NCBI GenBank assembly: GCA_002352225.1
Contig: DEIA01000022.1
Span: 14,624-78,623 of the forward strand
Reading direction: 5' to 3'
From: Flammeovirgaceae bacterium UBA2786
GTDB lineage: Bacteria; Bacteroidota; Bacteroidia; Cytophagales; Cyclobacteriaceae
DNA: 64,000 bases
Below, piece after piece: positions 53,299-62,748 of this stretch. Under the pieces are notes generated by a model. The model was not told the DNA's origin. It saw only the letters and a program-made list of their open reading frames with translations, and made no database searches. Each line of letters starts with the position of its first letter. The stretch's first letter is position 1. The translations under genes and the position numbers were made by a program.

Positions 53299-54072
53299 CT
53301 ATTGACCCTTAAACTCAGGTTTTCTTTTTTCGATAAATGCCTTCATTCCCTCTTTCTGATCGGCTGAAGCAAAGGTTAAGTAAAAGTTTTTGCGTTCCAG
53401 TGTTAGTCCTTCATCTAAGTGTGTTTCAAAAGATCGGTTAATAGATTCTTTTGCGAGCTGCACCGCCACAGGCGATAGCTGAGCAATTTCTTTGGCCAGC
53501 GTAAATGCTTCCTGCAGGTACATTTCTTTTGGCACAACCTTATTCACCAACCCATAAAAATGAGCTTCTTCAGCTGATAAGAAACGACCGGTTAAAATCA
53601 ACTCCATCGCTTTGGCTTTGCCCACGGCCTTAGTAAGACGTTGTGTGCCACCTGCACCGGGTATGGTTCCTATTTTTATTTCTGGCTGACCGAACTTAGC
53701 CGTTTCAGAAGCAATTACCATATCGCATGTCATCACAAACTCGCAACCACCGCCTAATGCAAATCCGGAAACAGCAGCTATAATGGGTTTCTTGGTTTTA
53801 CGAATCTGATCCCATGTAGTAAATTGATCTAATAACAGCATGTCAATGGCAGATTTATCGGCCATTTGTTTTATATCGGCACCGGCTGCAAAAGCTTGTT
53901 CATTGCCGGTAATAATAATTACACGTACACCGTCATTTTTATCCAGTGTCACAAGAGCATCGCGCACCTCTTGCATAAGTTGTGGGTTAAGAGCATTAAG
54001 TTCTTTGGGGCGATTGAGCTCAATCAGCGCTACGTGTGGTTCTTTCTGTTCGGTTACTTTAATCAGTTCCAT
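53299..54072 (-). CDS. Enoyl-CoA hydratase/isomerase family protein
   Basis: The 257-residue enzyme has the crotonase fold. A-F-A-A-G-A-D-I-K and G-F-A-L-G-G-G-C-E-F supply the oxyanion hole. The two catalytic glutamates are expected at Q-P-E-I-K and near P-G-A-G-G-T-Q. It likely hydrates short enoyl-CoA in fatty acid or amino acid degradation. The frame is open to 54111, but ATG at 54072 (M-E-L-I-K-V) matches family starts. An orphan hairpin lies about 70 bases upstream of it. Confidence 0.9.
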   Translation of the reverse strand: MELIKVTEQKEPHVALIELNRPKELNALNPQLMQEVRDALVTLDKNDGVRVIIITGNEQAFAAGADIKQMADKSAIDMLLLDQFTTWDQIRKTKKPIIAAVSGFALGGGCEFVMTCDMVIASETAKFGQPEIKIGTIPGAGGTQRLTKAVGKAKAMELILTGRFLSAEEAHFYGLVNKVVPKEMYLQEAFTLAKEIAQLSPVAVQLAKESINRSFETHLDEGLTLERKNFYLTFASADQKEGMKAFIEKRKPEFKGQ

Positions 54073-54141
54073 ATAGTTTAAAGAAGTTTGTTTCAATTGA
54101 CAGAAGAACAAAACTAAACTTTCCGGAGGCGATAAAAAAGA

Positions 54142-54169
54142 AAGACCGCCTCACGTTTGAAGCGGTCTT
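54142..54169 (-). terminator. Orphan terminator-like hairpin upstream of the enoyl-CoA hydratase gene
   Basis: AAGACCGC (54142-54149) and GCGGTCTT (54162-54169) pair with a 12-base loop. Read on the minus strand it is followed by TCTTTTTT, so it would stop transcripts heading toward the hydratase gene. No gene lies upstream to be terminated. Confidence 0.45.
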
Positions 54170-54312
54170 ATCTAACCAAAAGGCGGATAAAAAATGTGCT
54201 ATGCGGTTTTATATACCTAAGATGTTTTGTTTAGTAACCCGTTCTGATATTATTATTTTGCGGAAGGATAGAATCCATTCAGAAATCGCTGGAAACGGAT
54301 AAAATATTAGGA

Positions 54313-54768
54313 ATGAAAGTACTTTTTGTTTGCCTGGGCAATATTTGCCGATCGCCTTTGGCAGAGGCTGTCTTTACTCATAAAATTCAAAAATTGAATC
54401 TGCAATTCACTATTTCAGCCGATTCATGTGGAACGGGAGCCTATCATATTGGCGAACAGCCAGACCCACGCACTATTAAAACAGCCGAAAATAACGGAGT
54501 AGCAATATGGCATCAGGCCCGCCAGCTTTCACCTACCGATTTAACAGATTTCGATTATTTGTTTGCAATGGATGAACAAAACCTGAACGGTATTTTACGA
54601 TTGGCTGGAGCTACACAACATAAACATAAGATTAAATTAATGCGCGAGTTCGACCCGCATGGGCCCGGTGATGTACCCGACCCGTATTATGGAACCATGC
54701 ACGATTTTCAACACGTATTTCAGATGCTCGATCGTACGTTAGATGTCTTTATCGAATCAATAAAATAA
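54313..54768 (+). CDS. Low-molecular-weight protein tyrosine phosphatase
   Basis: The 151-residue protein has the P-loop C-L-G-N-I-C-R-S (Cys7, Arg13) at the N-terminus and the general acid in D-P-Y-Y-G near the C-terminus. Length is normal for the family. In bacteria such enzymes often control tyrosine kinases of polysaccharide export. It stands alone between a divergent hydratase gene and a convergent aspartate kinase gene six bases away. Confidence 0.92.
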   Translation: MKVLFVCLGNICRSPLAEAVFTHKIQKLNLQFTISADSCGTGAYHIGEQPDPRTIKTAENNGVAIWHQARQLSPTDLTDFDYLFAMDEQNLNGILRLAGATQHKHKIKLMREFDPHGPGDVPDPYYGTMHDFQHVFQMLDRTLDVFIESIK

Positions 54769-54774
54769 ATCTTG

Positions 54775-56016
54775 TTATAACCGCACCAGCACCTGCAGGG
54801 TTGAGCGTGACGTTTGCTCTATTAATACTCCGGGCCTGTTACGATATTCGGCAAACGTAGCGGCATCGTAATTCTTAACCGTAATTAAGGTAAGACCTGT
54901 GTTATAGTATACTTCAAATTTTTTACTGAGAGCCTCAATCAATTTTAAAATTTTAGGTTCCCGGTAGTCCACACAAAAAGAAAATGTGATGGCAGAATTC
55001 TGCATAACATTAATGCGAACATCGTGTTGCGAAAGCATTTGAAAGATGTAACCCATCTGATCTTCGTTAACGAAAGAGTAATCCGTAACCTTGCACGAAA
55101 TCAAACACTGATTGTCTTTAAATACGATAAGGGGCGGAAGCTTATATACTTTACAGGCATAGATACGGGTGCCGGGTAGACTGGTATCGTCAAAGTTTTT
55201 TACGAATAATGGAATGTTGGCGTTGGCTAGCGGTTTAATTGTTTTAGGGTGTATAACCGAAGCACCATAGTACGTCATTTCGGCCGCCTCCTGGTAGGGT
55301 AATTCATCAAACACAACTGCACTGGGCAAACGTTTTGGGTCAGCACTCATTACACCGGGTACATCTTTCCATATTGTTACCGACTTAGCCGAAAGGCAGG
55401 AAGCAAAAATGGCGGCACTGTAATCAGAACCTTCACGCCCAAGCGTAGTAGTTTTCTTATCGGCCGTACTGCCCATAAACCCTTGTGTTATGATGGGCTG
55501 ATTTTGCAGAATTTTTTTTAGCCCCTGAATGTGCATGCGTGAATTTTCCCAGTCTACCTTCCCCTCACGCCAGGTAGCATCGGTTTTGATATAGTCGCGG
55601 GCATCGATCCATGCCGGTTTTAATCCAAGCTGGCCGAGGTATTCGTTTAAAATTAATGACGACAAAGTTTCACCCTGTGCCACCACCTGATCGTAAATAA
55701 AATCATATTCACCCTGGCTGGTGGCTGCTTTTTTTAATTCATCAAATTGAGCCTGTATGCGGGCTGTAAAACCTGCATTGCCTATACCAAGTTCTGCCAT
55801 AACCTGATGGTGGTACGTACTAATTTCGTGCAGGGTTGAATCAAAGTTTTGCTGGTTAAAAGCAAGCGCAACTAAACGTTCCAGTGCATTGGTGGTTTTG
55901 CCCATAGCCGAAACCACAACCAAAAGCCTGTTGCCTTTATGTTTTATTATTGATGCAACATTTTGAATAGCAGACGCATTTTTTAGCGATGCCCCCCCAA
56001 ACTTATAAACCTCCAT
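54775..56016 (-). CDS. Aspartate kinase (monofunctional)
   Basis: The 413-residue enzyme starts aspartate-family amino acid synthesis. K-F-G-G-A-S at the N-terminus, G-R-E-G-S-D-Y-S-A-A and I-H-P-K-T-I form the kinase part, and ACT-type regulatory sequence (about 300-413) suggests allosteric control by an end product. No homoserine dehydrogenase is fused. It is divergent from the fructose bisphosphatase gene, with 98 bases between them. Confidence 0.92.
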   Translation of the reverse strand: MEVYKFGGASLKNASAIQNVASIIKHKGNRLLVVVSAMGKTTNALERLVALAFNQQNFDSTLHEISTYHHQVMAELGIGNAGFTARIQAQFDELKKAATSQGEYDFIYDQVVAQGETLSSLILNEYLGQLGLKPAWIDARDYIKTDATWREGKVDWENSRMHIQGLKKILQNQPIITQGFMGSTADKKTTTLGREGSDYSAAIFASCLSAKSVTIWKDVPGVMSADPKRLPSAVVFDELPYQEAAEMTYYGASVIHPKTIKPLANANIPLFVKNFDDTSLPGTRIYACKVYKLPPLIVFKDNQCLISCKVTDYSFVNEDQMGYIFQMLSQHDVRINVMQNSAITFSFCVDYREPKILKLIEALSKKFEVYYNTGLTLITVKNYDAATFAEYRNRPGVLIEQTSRSTLQVLVRL

Positions 56017-56114
56017 AAACTTAAATTTTTGATTTCAAACGTTTGCAAAGCTATATTTGAACCGTTTTACAATCCGGGCCCGAAGTTAACAAACCGGGCT
56101 AAACAACCTCAACT

Positions 56115-57125
56115 ATGTCCAGCTTTATGGAATCATCGCGTATAGCCTTACCTATTGGAACAGCCTTAGATCGTTTCATTAAAAACAACCAGGATCAATT
56201 TCAATATGCCAGCGGAGAGCTTTCGCAATTACTGCGCGATATAGCGCTGGCATCGAAGGTGGTAAACCGCGAGGTGAACAAAGCCGGGTTAATTGATATT
56301 ATGGGGCCAATGGGTTCGCAAAATACCGGAGGCGAGCAACAACAAAAATTAGACGTGCTTGCAAACATCCGGTTTACCCGCGCACTTACCAAAGGTGGTG
56401 AGGCATGCGCGCTTATTTCGGAAGAGACCGAATCGTATGTAGATCTGAATAACGATGGGGGATATGTAATAGCCATCGATCCGCTGGATGGATCTTCCAA
56501 CATCGATGTAAATGTTTCTATTGGTACTATTTTTTCTATCTATCGCAGAAAGAGCCCGATTGGAAAACCAATACAGGAGGAAGATATTTTACAATGCGGT
56601 GCCGAGCAGGTGGCTGCGGGTTATATTTTATACGGATCGTCTACCATGTTGGTATATACCACGGGGCATGGCGTAAATGGATTTACCTACGAAAGCACGC
56701 TGGGCGAATATGTGCTCTCGCATGCTAACATGAAAATGCCTGAGAACGGAAAGATTTACTCAATTAACGAGGGCTTGTCTAATTCATTTTCGAAACCGGT
56801 ACGCGATTATCTGGCCTATTGTAAAGACCAGAATTATACCGCGCGATACATTGGCTCTTTGGTTGCAGATTTTCATCGCAATTTGCTGAAGGGTGGTATT
56901 TACATTTATCCCGCTACAGGGAAAGACAAAAACGGAAAACTTAGGCTAATGTACGAGTGCAATGCCCTTGCGTTTTTGGCAGAACAAGCCGGAGGCAGTG
57001 CGACTGATGGGCAAAAGAGAATTCTGGAAATAAAACCGAAAGACCTGCACCAACGCACGCCTTTTTATGTAGGCTCTAAAAATATGGTTGAAAAGGCAAT
57101 TCGTGTTAACGCTTTCCAGCCTTAA
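56115..57125 (+). CDS. fbp: Class I fructose-1,6-bisphosphatase
   Basis: The 336-residue enzyme hydrolyses fructose 1,6-bisphosphate in gluconeogenesis. The metal-binding D-P-L-D-G-S-S-N motif, the S-E-E-T acidic residues before it and the Y-E-C-N-A-L-A segment are all present. Length is normal. The coding region ends directly before a pyrimidine-rich repeat tract, and the convergent DUF5606 gene follows about 50 bases later. Confidence 0.95.
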   Translation: MSSFMESSRIALPIGTALDRFIKNNQDQFQYASGELSQLLRDIALASKVVNREVNKAGLIDIMGPMGSQNTGGEQQQKLDVLANIRFTRALTKGGEACALISEETESYVDLNNDGGYVIAIDPLDGSSNIDVNVSIGTIFSIYRRKSPIGKPIQEEDILQCGAEQVAAGYILYGSSTMLVYTTGHGVNGFTYESTLGEYVLSHANMKMPENGKIYSINEGLSNSFSKPVRDYLAYCKDQNYTARYIGSLVADFHRNLLKGGIYIYPATGKDKNGKLRLMYECNALAFLAEQAGGSATDGQKRILEIKPKDLHQRTPFYVGSKNMVEKAIRVNAFQP

Positions 57126-57200
57126 GCTTTCCAACTTTTAGCTTTCTAGCTTTTCGCTTTTCCGCTTTCCTGCTTTCTAGCTTTCCGCTTCTTTCTTCTG
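57123..57200. repeat. Pyrimidine-rich degenerate tandem repeat
   Basis: The plus strand contains about eight degenerate units of the form GCTTTCC or AGCTTTT at a period of eight to nine bases. The tract fills the gap between fbp and the DUF5606 gene and runs into the last codons of the latter, which encode E-K-K-E-A-E-S. Confidence 0.7.
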
Positions 57201-57596
57201 CTCTGTAAATACTTCGGGAGCTTGTTCCTGTAAGATTCCATACCACTTCACAAGCTTTTTGATATCTGAAACGTACACCCGATCCTCATCAAACGATGGC
57301 AACACCGACTTCAAAAAAGCTTTCAACTCATTGCCATCCGAATTACCATCTACACCAAGGTCGTTTTTATATTCCTGATTGATTTTCTTTAAGACTTCTT
57401 CTAATGGAACAGTTCCCTCTTTGGTAGTGGTGTAAATTGAAATCTCGCTCAACAACGACAACCGCTGCGTGGCACTTGCCACAATTCGTGTTTTGGCTGC
57501 ATCCATCGACTCGAGCAAAACACCCGTCTTGCCCGGTTTTAATACTTTAAATAACCCGCCCTTACCGCTTATTGATGCTATTTCAGTTAATTCCAT
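57177..57596 (-). CDS. DUF5606 protein
   Basis: The 139-residue protein starts with an SH3-like segment (E-I-A-S-I-S-G-K-G-G-L-F) and matches the Bacteroidota-specific DUF5606 family, whose function is unknown. It contains G-N-E-L-K-A-F-L-K and a W-Y-G-I-L segment near the end. The C-terminal E-K-K-E-A-E-S is encoded within the pyrimidine-rich repeat tract and may have arisen by repeat expansion. It is likely cytosolic and follows engB on the minus strand. Confidence 0.75.
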   Translation of the reverse strand: MELTEIASISGKGGLFKVLKPGKTGVLLESMDAAKTRIVASATQRLSLLSEISIYTTTKEGTVPLEEVLKKINQEYKNDLGVDGNSDGNELKAFLKSVLPSFDEDRVYVSDIKKLVKWYGILQEQAPEVFTEQKKEAES

Positions 57597-57631
57597 GTGT
57601 AGATTTTTTAGTGGCGCAAAAGTAATTGATT

Positions 57632-58231
57632 TTACCTTTTTGCATCCAGCGCGGTTTCAATAAAATCAAGCATAGGATTGCGCCCGGTTTTCTTTTCGGC
57701 CGAGGTTACGAAAATGGGCGGTAATTCTTCCCAAGTTTTCAAAAGCTCTTTCTCGAGTTGATTGCGGGTTTTAGCCTGCTCGCTTTGTTTCATTTTGTCG
57801 GTTTTGGTAAACGCCAGAGCTATGGGAATGCCCATTTTTCCTAACCGGTTAATAAAGTTTATATCGCTGGCCTGTGGCTCAAGCCGCGAGTCGATTAGTA
57901 TAAAGGTGCAATACAGATTATCGCGCAGCTTAAAATATTGATCGATCATGCTGCTCCAGCTTTCGCGGTTGGTTTTGCTTACCTGGGCATAACCATAGCC
58001 GGGTAAGTCAACCAGGTACCAGGCTTTGTTAATTAAAAAGTGATTAATGGTTTGGGTTTTACCCGGGGTAGACGAAGTTTTGGCCAAATCTTTGCGAGCC
58101 GTAAGCATATTAATGAGCGAGGATTTGCCCACGTTCGACCGGCCAATAAAGGCAAACTCGGGTTTATCGGTTTGCGGGCATTTGCTCACATCCGTATTAC
58201 TAACTACAAACTCGGCCTGGCGAATATCCAT
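57632..58231 (-). CDS. engB: Ribosome biogenesis GTPase EngB/YihA
   Basis: The 199-residue GTPase has G-R-S-N-V-G-K-S-S (G1), D-L-P-G-Y-G (G3) and T-K-T-D-K (G4). Proteins of this family assist 50S subunit assembly. Length is normal. The DUF5606 gene lies 35 bases downstream on the same strand, and the PorE-like gene is divergent, 140 bases away. Confidence 0.95.
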   Translation of the reverse strand: MDIRQAEFVVSNTDVSKCPQTDKPEFAFIGRSNVGKSSLINMLTARKDLAKTSSTPGKTQTINHFLINKAWYLVDLPGYGYAQVSKTNRESWSSMIDQYFKLRDNLYCTFILIDSRLEPQASDINFINRLGKMGIPIALAFTKTDKMKQSEQAKTRNQLEKELLKTWEELPPIFVTSAEKKTGRNPMLDFIETALDAKR

Positions 58232-58301
58232 ATCACTAACTATTGTTTGGCAAAGTAGTAAAATGTAATTTATGGGTACCTTATTATCTTATTTGTAACT
58301 T

Positions 58302-58328
58302 TTGTTGCGGTGGGTTTTAGGTATTTTG
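58302..58328 (+). promoter_or_regulatory. Possible promoter of the PorE-like gene
   Basis: TTG (58302-58304), a 17-base spacer and TATTTTG (58322-58328) approximate the Bacteroidota promoter. It lies 43 bases before the ATG at 58372. Confidence 0.4.
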
Positions 58329-58371
58329 CGAAAATTTTTGGTCTGATTAAGTGGCTGCAATCAAACACCCT

Positions 58372-60360
58372 ATGTTCATGCACCTACAAAAGGTTATCTT
58401 CTTTCTTCTTCTTTTAACAGGCGTTGTGGCTACGGCACAACAGCAGGATAAAGAACAGGCTCGTCAATATTACGAAATGGCCACCGAAATAATGGCCAGC
58501 ACCCGTGCGGTAGACGATGCCCGCGAGCTTATGGTAATTGCAGCCAACTTCGATACCACTAATGTAAAGGCTAACACCGAGGCCGGCATTATGCACATCC
58601 GTACCATTCAAAAAGAACAAGGAGCAAAATATCTGCTGCGTGTGTATCGCCAAAATCCAAACTTTCGGTTTGATCTGGAGTACCAGATTGGCTTAAGCTA
58701 CCAGTACGGGTTACAGTTCGACAAAGCCATTGAGTATTATACCCGCTATAAACTTAAAGCAGAAGGCAATGCAGCGTATAAAGGCAAAGATCGTGTAGAA
58801 CCAAAAGAAGTAGCCCGCAGATTAGACGAGTGTGCCAACGGAAAGGAATTTGTTGCCACCCCAAAACCGCTGGCCATTACTAATATCGGAGCCCAGATTA
58901 ATTCTGAATTTGATGATTATGCTCCCGTAGTAAATGCCGATGAAACCGAAATGATCTTTACATCGCGCAGGCGCGAAGGCAATCTGAACGAAAACGTAAG
59001 TGATGATAACCGCCCTTTCGAAGATATTTATGTAAGCAAAAACGAAGGAGGGAGTTGGCAACCGGCAACAAACATTGGTGTTATTGTTAATACTAAACAC
59101 AACGAATCAAACATTGCGCTATCTCCAAGCGGAAATACATTGTTTATCTATCGCGATGGCTTAGGGGAGGGCGATATTTTTACCAGTACACGCCAGCCAG
59201 ATGGCACCTGGACTAAACCCGTTTCTTTGCCGGGCGCTATCAACTCTTCGTACCGGGAATCTTCAATAACCATAAATAAGGATGAAACCATGCTTTTCTT
59301 TGCAAGCGAAAGACCAGGAGGCCTGGGCGGCATTGATATTTATTCTTGTATAAAAGACAAAAAAGGACAGTGGACCATTGTGCGCAACCTTGGGCCGGGT
59401 ATCAATACTGAGTTTGATGATGACGGACCTTTTATTGATTACGACAACAAAACGCTTTATTTCAGCTCAAAAGGAAGAAAGGGTATGGGAGGCTACGATA
59501 TTTTCAAGGCCACACTAATGAACCTGGAAAAGCGGGAATGGACTGAGCCCGAAAATCTGGGCTTCCCCATTAACACACCTGACGATGATATTTACATTGT
59601 AGGCACAGCCATCCCCAACCGGTTTTACTATTCATCGGTGCGAAACGATGGTGTAGGATATTCAGACATTTACCTGATTTCAGAAAAAGAAAAAGCACCT
59701 GAAGTTGCCAAACTACCAGAGAAGAAGGGCGTTCAACCTATCAAATTTGTGCTTGAGGTGGTGGATGCAGAAACCAAACAACCTGTTGAGGCAAAAGCCC
59801 GCATGCGGGGTAAAGATAACTCCGTTATTGGTTCGGCCAGTTTGGGTACCGGTATGTTCGAGTTTGGGGTAATGTCAACCGTGCCTAAAGAATACACCGT
59901 GTCTGTTGAACTGGACGGTTATATTTTTGAAAACATTAAAGTAATGTTAGGCCGGGCTACAGAAGAACCACAAACCGTTAATCGCAGAGTGTTGCTTCGT
60001 AAAGTAGCCATTGGCGAGATTTCGGCTTTGCGCCATGTATTCTTTGATTTTGGCAGAGCTTCTTTACAGGAAGCATCATTCGAAGAATTGAATATGATGG
60101 TAACCATGATGCAGCAGAACCAGGATATGCAGGTAGAGATTGGTGGCCATACCGATGATGTGGGCAGCGATACCTTCAATAAAAAACTTTCGCAACAGCG
60201 GGCCGATGCCGTACGCACTTACCTGACAAACAATGGAATTGCCGGACGCAGAATTAAATCCATAGGATATGGCGAAGAACGCCCCATCGTATCTAACGAT
60301 GATGAATCCGGTGGGCGGGAAATCAATCGCAGGGTTGAATTTAAAGTGATTGCAAACTAA
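58372..60360 (+). CDS. PorE-like OmpA-family protein (TPR, PD40, CRD, OmpA)
   Basis: The 662-residue exported protein begins with a signal peptide (cleavage near V-A-T-A-Q), a helical TPR-like domain (about 25-165), a WD40-like PD40 propeller (about 180-440), a carboxypeptidase-regulatory-like domain (460-540) and a C-terminal OmpA peptidoglycan-binding domain (about 545-660, with G-H-T-D-D-V-G-S and R-R-V-E-F). The order is that of PorE, which links the type IX secretion core to peptidoglycan. Paralogues of this architecture are common in Bacteroidota, so the specific role is inferred. ATG at 58372 is preferred over GTG at 58351. Confidence 0.8.
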   Translation: MFMHLQKVIFFLLLLTGVVATAQQQDKEQARQYYEMATEIMASTRAVDDARELMVIAANFDTTNVKANTEAGIMHIRTIQKEQGAKYLLRVYRQNPNFRFDLEYQIGLSYQYGLQFDKAIEYYTRYKLKAEGNAAYKGKDRVEPKEVARRLDECANGKEFVATPKPLAITNIGAQINSEFDDYAPVVNADETEMIFTSRRREGNLNENVSDDNRPFEDIYVSKNEGGSWQPATNIGVIVNTKHNESNIALSPSGNTLFIYRDGLGEGDIFTSTRQPDGTWTKPVSLPGAINSSYRESSITINKDETMLFFASERPGGLGGIDIYSCIKDKKGQWTIVRNLGPGINTEFDDDGPFIDYDNKTLYFSSKGRKGMGGYDIFKATLMNLEKREWTEPENLGFPINTPDDDIYIVGTAIPNRFYYSSVRNDGVGYSDIYLISEKEKAPEVAKLPEKKGVQPIKFVLEVVDAETKQPVEAKARMRGKDNSVIGSASLGTGMFEFGVMSTVPKEYTVSVELDGYIFENIKVMLGRATEEPQTVNRRVLLRKVAIGEISALRHVFFDFGRASLQEASFEELNMMVTMMQQNQDMQVEIGGHTDDVGSDTFNKKLSQQRADAVRTYLTNNGIAGRRIKSIGYGEERPIVSNDDESGGREINRRVEFKVIAN

Positions 60361-60460
60361 ACCCCGTCTTTAGCCATCTTCTTAATTTGAATAATACAAA
60401 ATATGGTCTGTATCCTGCAGGCCAAAATTTGTATGTTTGTTCTCTTAATTCATTCCAATC

Positions 60461-61183
60461 TTGACAGTAGTACCATATAAAGAAGACAATGCCGGCAAAA
60501 AGCAACAAGTGGCCCGCATGTTCGATTCCATAAGTGGCAAATACGATTTTCTTAATCATTTTTTAAGCCTTGGTATTGACATTCGCTGGCGAAAAAAGGC
60601 GGTTAAAATGCTGGCCGAAGGAAATCCCAAAATAATTCTGGATGTAGCCACCGGCACGGGCGATTTTGCTATTGAAACGCTGAAACTTTCACCCACTCAG
60701 GTTATTGGAGTAGATATTTCGCCTGGCATGCTGGAGGTTGGTCGTCAAAAAATGAAAGACCGGGGTTATGATCAGATTATCGATTTGCAATTAGCAGATT
60801 CTGAAAATTTACCCTTTGAAGAAAATAAGTTTGATGCTGTAATCGTTGCATTTGGTGTGCGTAATTTTGAGAACCTTGAACGTGGACTATCTGAAATGAA
60901 ACGGGTATTAAGGCCGGGCGGAAAGATGATTGTATTGGAGTTCTCAAAACCACGCATGTTTCCATTCAAACAATTGTATAACTTTTATTTTAAATTCATT
61001 TTACCTAAAATAGGGCGATTGATTTCACGCGATAAGGCTGCGTATACCTATTTGCCGGAATCCGTGCAGGCTTTCCCCGATGGACCGGAGTTCGTTTCTA
61101 TACTCAACCGCTTAGGTTTTAAACAAACGGCATGCAAGTCACTCACATTCGGAATAAGTTCACTGTACTCAGCTACCAAGTAG
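60461..61183 (+). CDS. menG: Demethylmenaquinone methyltransferase
   Basis: The 240-residue enzyme methylates demethylmenaquinone in the last step of menaquinone synthesis. Motif I of the SAM fold is D-V-A-T-G-T-G-D-F, followed by G-V-D-I-S and F-G-V-R-N-F. The start is a TTG at 60461 that gives M-T-V-V-P-Y-K, identical in register to family N-termini; no suitable ATG exists. A TATGTTTG promoter-like element is at 60432-60439. Its end overlaps the porT gene by 52 bases. Confidence 0.92.
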   Translation: MTVVPYKEDNAGKKQQVARMFDSISGKYDFLNHFLSLGIDIRWRKKAVKMLAEGNPKIILDVATGTGDFAIETLKLSPTQVIGVDISPGMLEVGRQKMKDRGYDQIIDLQLADSENLPFEENKFDAVIVAFGVRNFENLERGLSEMKRVLRPGGKMIVLEFSKPRMFPFKQLYNFYFKFILPKIGRLISRDKAAYTYLPESVQAFPDGPEFVSILNRLGFKQTACKSLTFGISSLYSATK

Positions 61184-61869
61184 TAGCGGTTGTTGTGCTG
61201 CTGTTTGTGCCGTTGTTAACACAGGCACAGGCATTTAAATGGGCACGCCAGAACAATCCTAACTACGATGAACGTTTGATCAGTTATGGATTTATGATCG
61301 GGCTACACACCACAGCATATCAGGTAAAGTATGCTCCCCAATTTATTACTCCGCAATTTGATACGGTGCACTCAGTAATGCCTCAATTCTCACCCGGTTT
61401 TTCGCTGGGCTTTTTGGTTAACTATCGGGTTAACGAATTTGTGGATTTACGCATTATGCCAAAAGCGGGGTTTTATACCCATAGGCTTCAATACAATTAT
61501 ACCGATGAAACCACCAAACAACAGTTTGTAGAAACGACACACGTTGAAATGCCCATCCTGATAAAGTATAAGTCAATGCGCAGAGGTAATGTGCGTATGT
61601 ATATGATTGGCGGTATTACACCGGGTTTTGAATTATCGGGTAAAAACGATATTCAGGCATCTTCGGCTGTATTGGATATTCGTAAAAATAATTTGCAACT
61701 GGAAGCAGGCATGGGCTTCGATTTTTATTTTCCGTTGTTTAAATTTTCGCAGGAGATTCGCTTTGCAAGAGGTATTGTAAATATGCTGGGCACAGATCAA
61801 AGTATTTACAGCGACCCGATTCAGCGATTGAATAGCAACACCATTGCTGTTTATTTTATATTTCAGTAA
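61132..61869 (+). CDS. porT: PorT-family type IX secretion protein
   Basis: The 245-residue outer-membrane barrel protein has a signal segment (hydrophobic run about 15-30, cleavage near T-Q-A-Q) and N-Y-D-E-R-L-I-S-Y-G-F at its start. It ends in an aromatic-containing I-F-Q. The menG-porT order is conserved in Bacteroidota. PorT is needed for the type IX secretion system that exports surface enzymes and gliding adhesins. The ATG at 61132 overlaps menG by 52 bases, and I see no better start. Confidence 0.82.
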   Translation: MQVTHIRNKFTVLSYQVVAVVVLLFVPLLTQAQAFKWARQNNPNYDERLISYGFMIGLHTTAYQVKYAPQFITPQFDTVHSVMPQFSPGFSLGFLVNYRVNEFVDLRIMPKAGFYTHRLQYNYTDETTKQQFVETTHVEMPILIKYKSMRRGNVRMYMIGGITPGFELSGKNDIQASSAVLDIRKNNLQLEAGMGFDFYFPLFKFSQEIRFARGIVNMLGTDQSIYSDPIQRLNSNTIAVYFIFQ

Positions 61870-61907
61870 ATCAATTTCACTTACGTTTAAGTTCAAAACC
61901 ATTACCC

Positions 61908-62663
61908 ATGTCTCAACAAATAGTGTTGATTACCGGGGCAACTTCCGGCATTGGCGAAGCTACAGCACGGTTGTTAGCCAGCTATAATTTTAAACTGATT
62001 TTATGTGGCCGCAGAAAAAACCGGCTGCAAAAACTGGCTGACGAACTTTCAGCAACAACACAGGTGCACACACTCTCATTTGACGTACGCAATCGTAGTG
62101 AAGTGGAAACACAGATTGCTTCCTTACCCGAAGCATGGAGAATAATTGATGTGTTGATCAATAATGCTGGCAACGCTCACGGCCTGGATTCTATTCAGAA
62201 TGGAAATGTGGAGGATTGGGATGCCATGATAGACATTAATGTAAAAGGATTGCTGTACGTAACAAAAGCCGTACTGCCTGTAATGGTACAACGCAATAAG
62301 GGGCACATTGTAAATATCGGATCCATAGCCGGGAAAGAAGTGTATGCAAATGGCAATGTATACTGTGCCAGTAAATTTGCAGTTGATGCCATTACAAAAG
62401 GTATGCGTTTAGACTTGAATGCGCATGGAATTAAAGTTACAGGCATTCACCCGGGTATGGTTGAAACGGAGTTTTCAATAGTGCGTTTTAAAGGAGATGC
62501 GGAAAGAGCTAAAACAGTGTATAAAGGTTTACAACCCCTGCACGGTAAAGATATTGCCGATCTGATCCTCTTTGCCATAACCCGCCCTGCCCATGTAATG
62601 GTGGCCGATATGGTTGTATTACCCACAGCCCAGGCAAGTGCTACAGTAGTAAAGCGGTTGTAG
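61908..62663 (+). CDS. Short-chain dehydrogenase/reductase, YdfG-like
   Basis: The 251-residue protein is a classical SDR: G-A-T-S-G-I-G-E binds NAD(P), with N-N-A-G and the catalytic S and Y-x-x-x-K in G-S-I-A-G-K and Y-C-A-S-K. A basic residue after strand two (G-R-R) favours NADPH. It resembles YdfG-type 3-hydroxy acid dehydrogenases. It follows porT by 38 bases and may share its transcript. Confidence 0.9.
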   Translation: MSQQIVLITGATSGIGEATARLLASYNFKLILCGRRKNRLQKLADELSATTQVHTLSFDVRNRSEVETQIASLPEAWRIIDVLINNAGNAHGLDSIQNGNVEDWDAMIDINVKGLLYVTKAVLPVMVQRNKGHIVNIGSIAGKEVYANGNVYCASKFAVDAITKGMRLDLNAHGIKVTGIHPGMVETEFSIVRFKGDAERAKTVYKGLQPLHGKDIADLILFAITRPAHVMVADMVVLPTAQASATVVKRL

Positions 62664-62748
62664 GTTTTGAAAAAAACTTATAAAATAAAGGTATATATAC
62701 TGAGCGAAATTGATCGGGTTGGAAAAAATCTGTGGTTAAAAATGAAAC

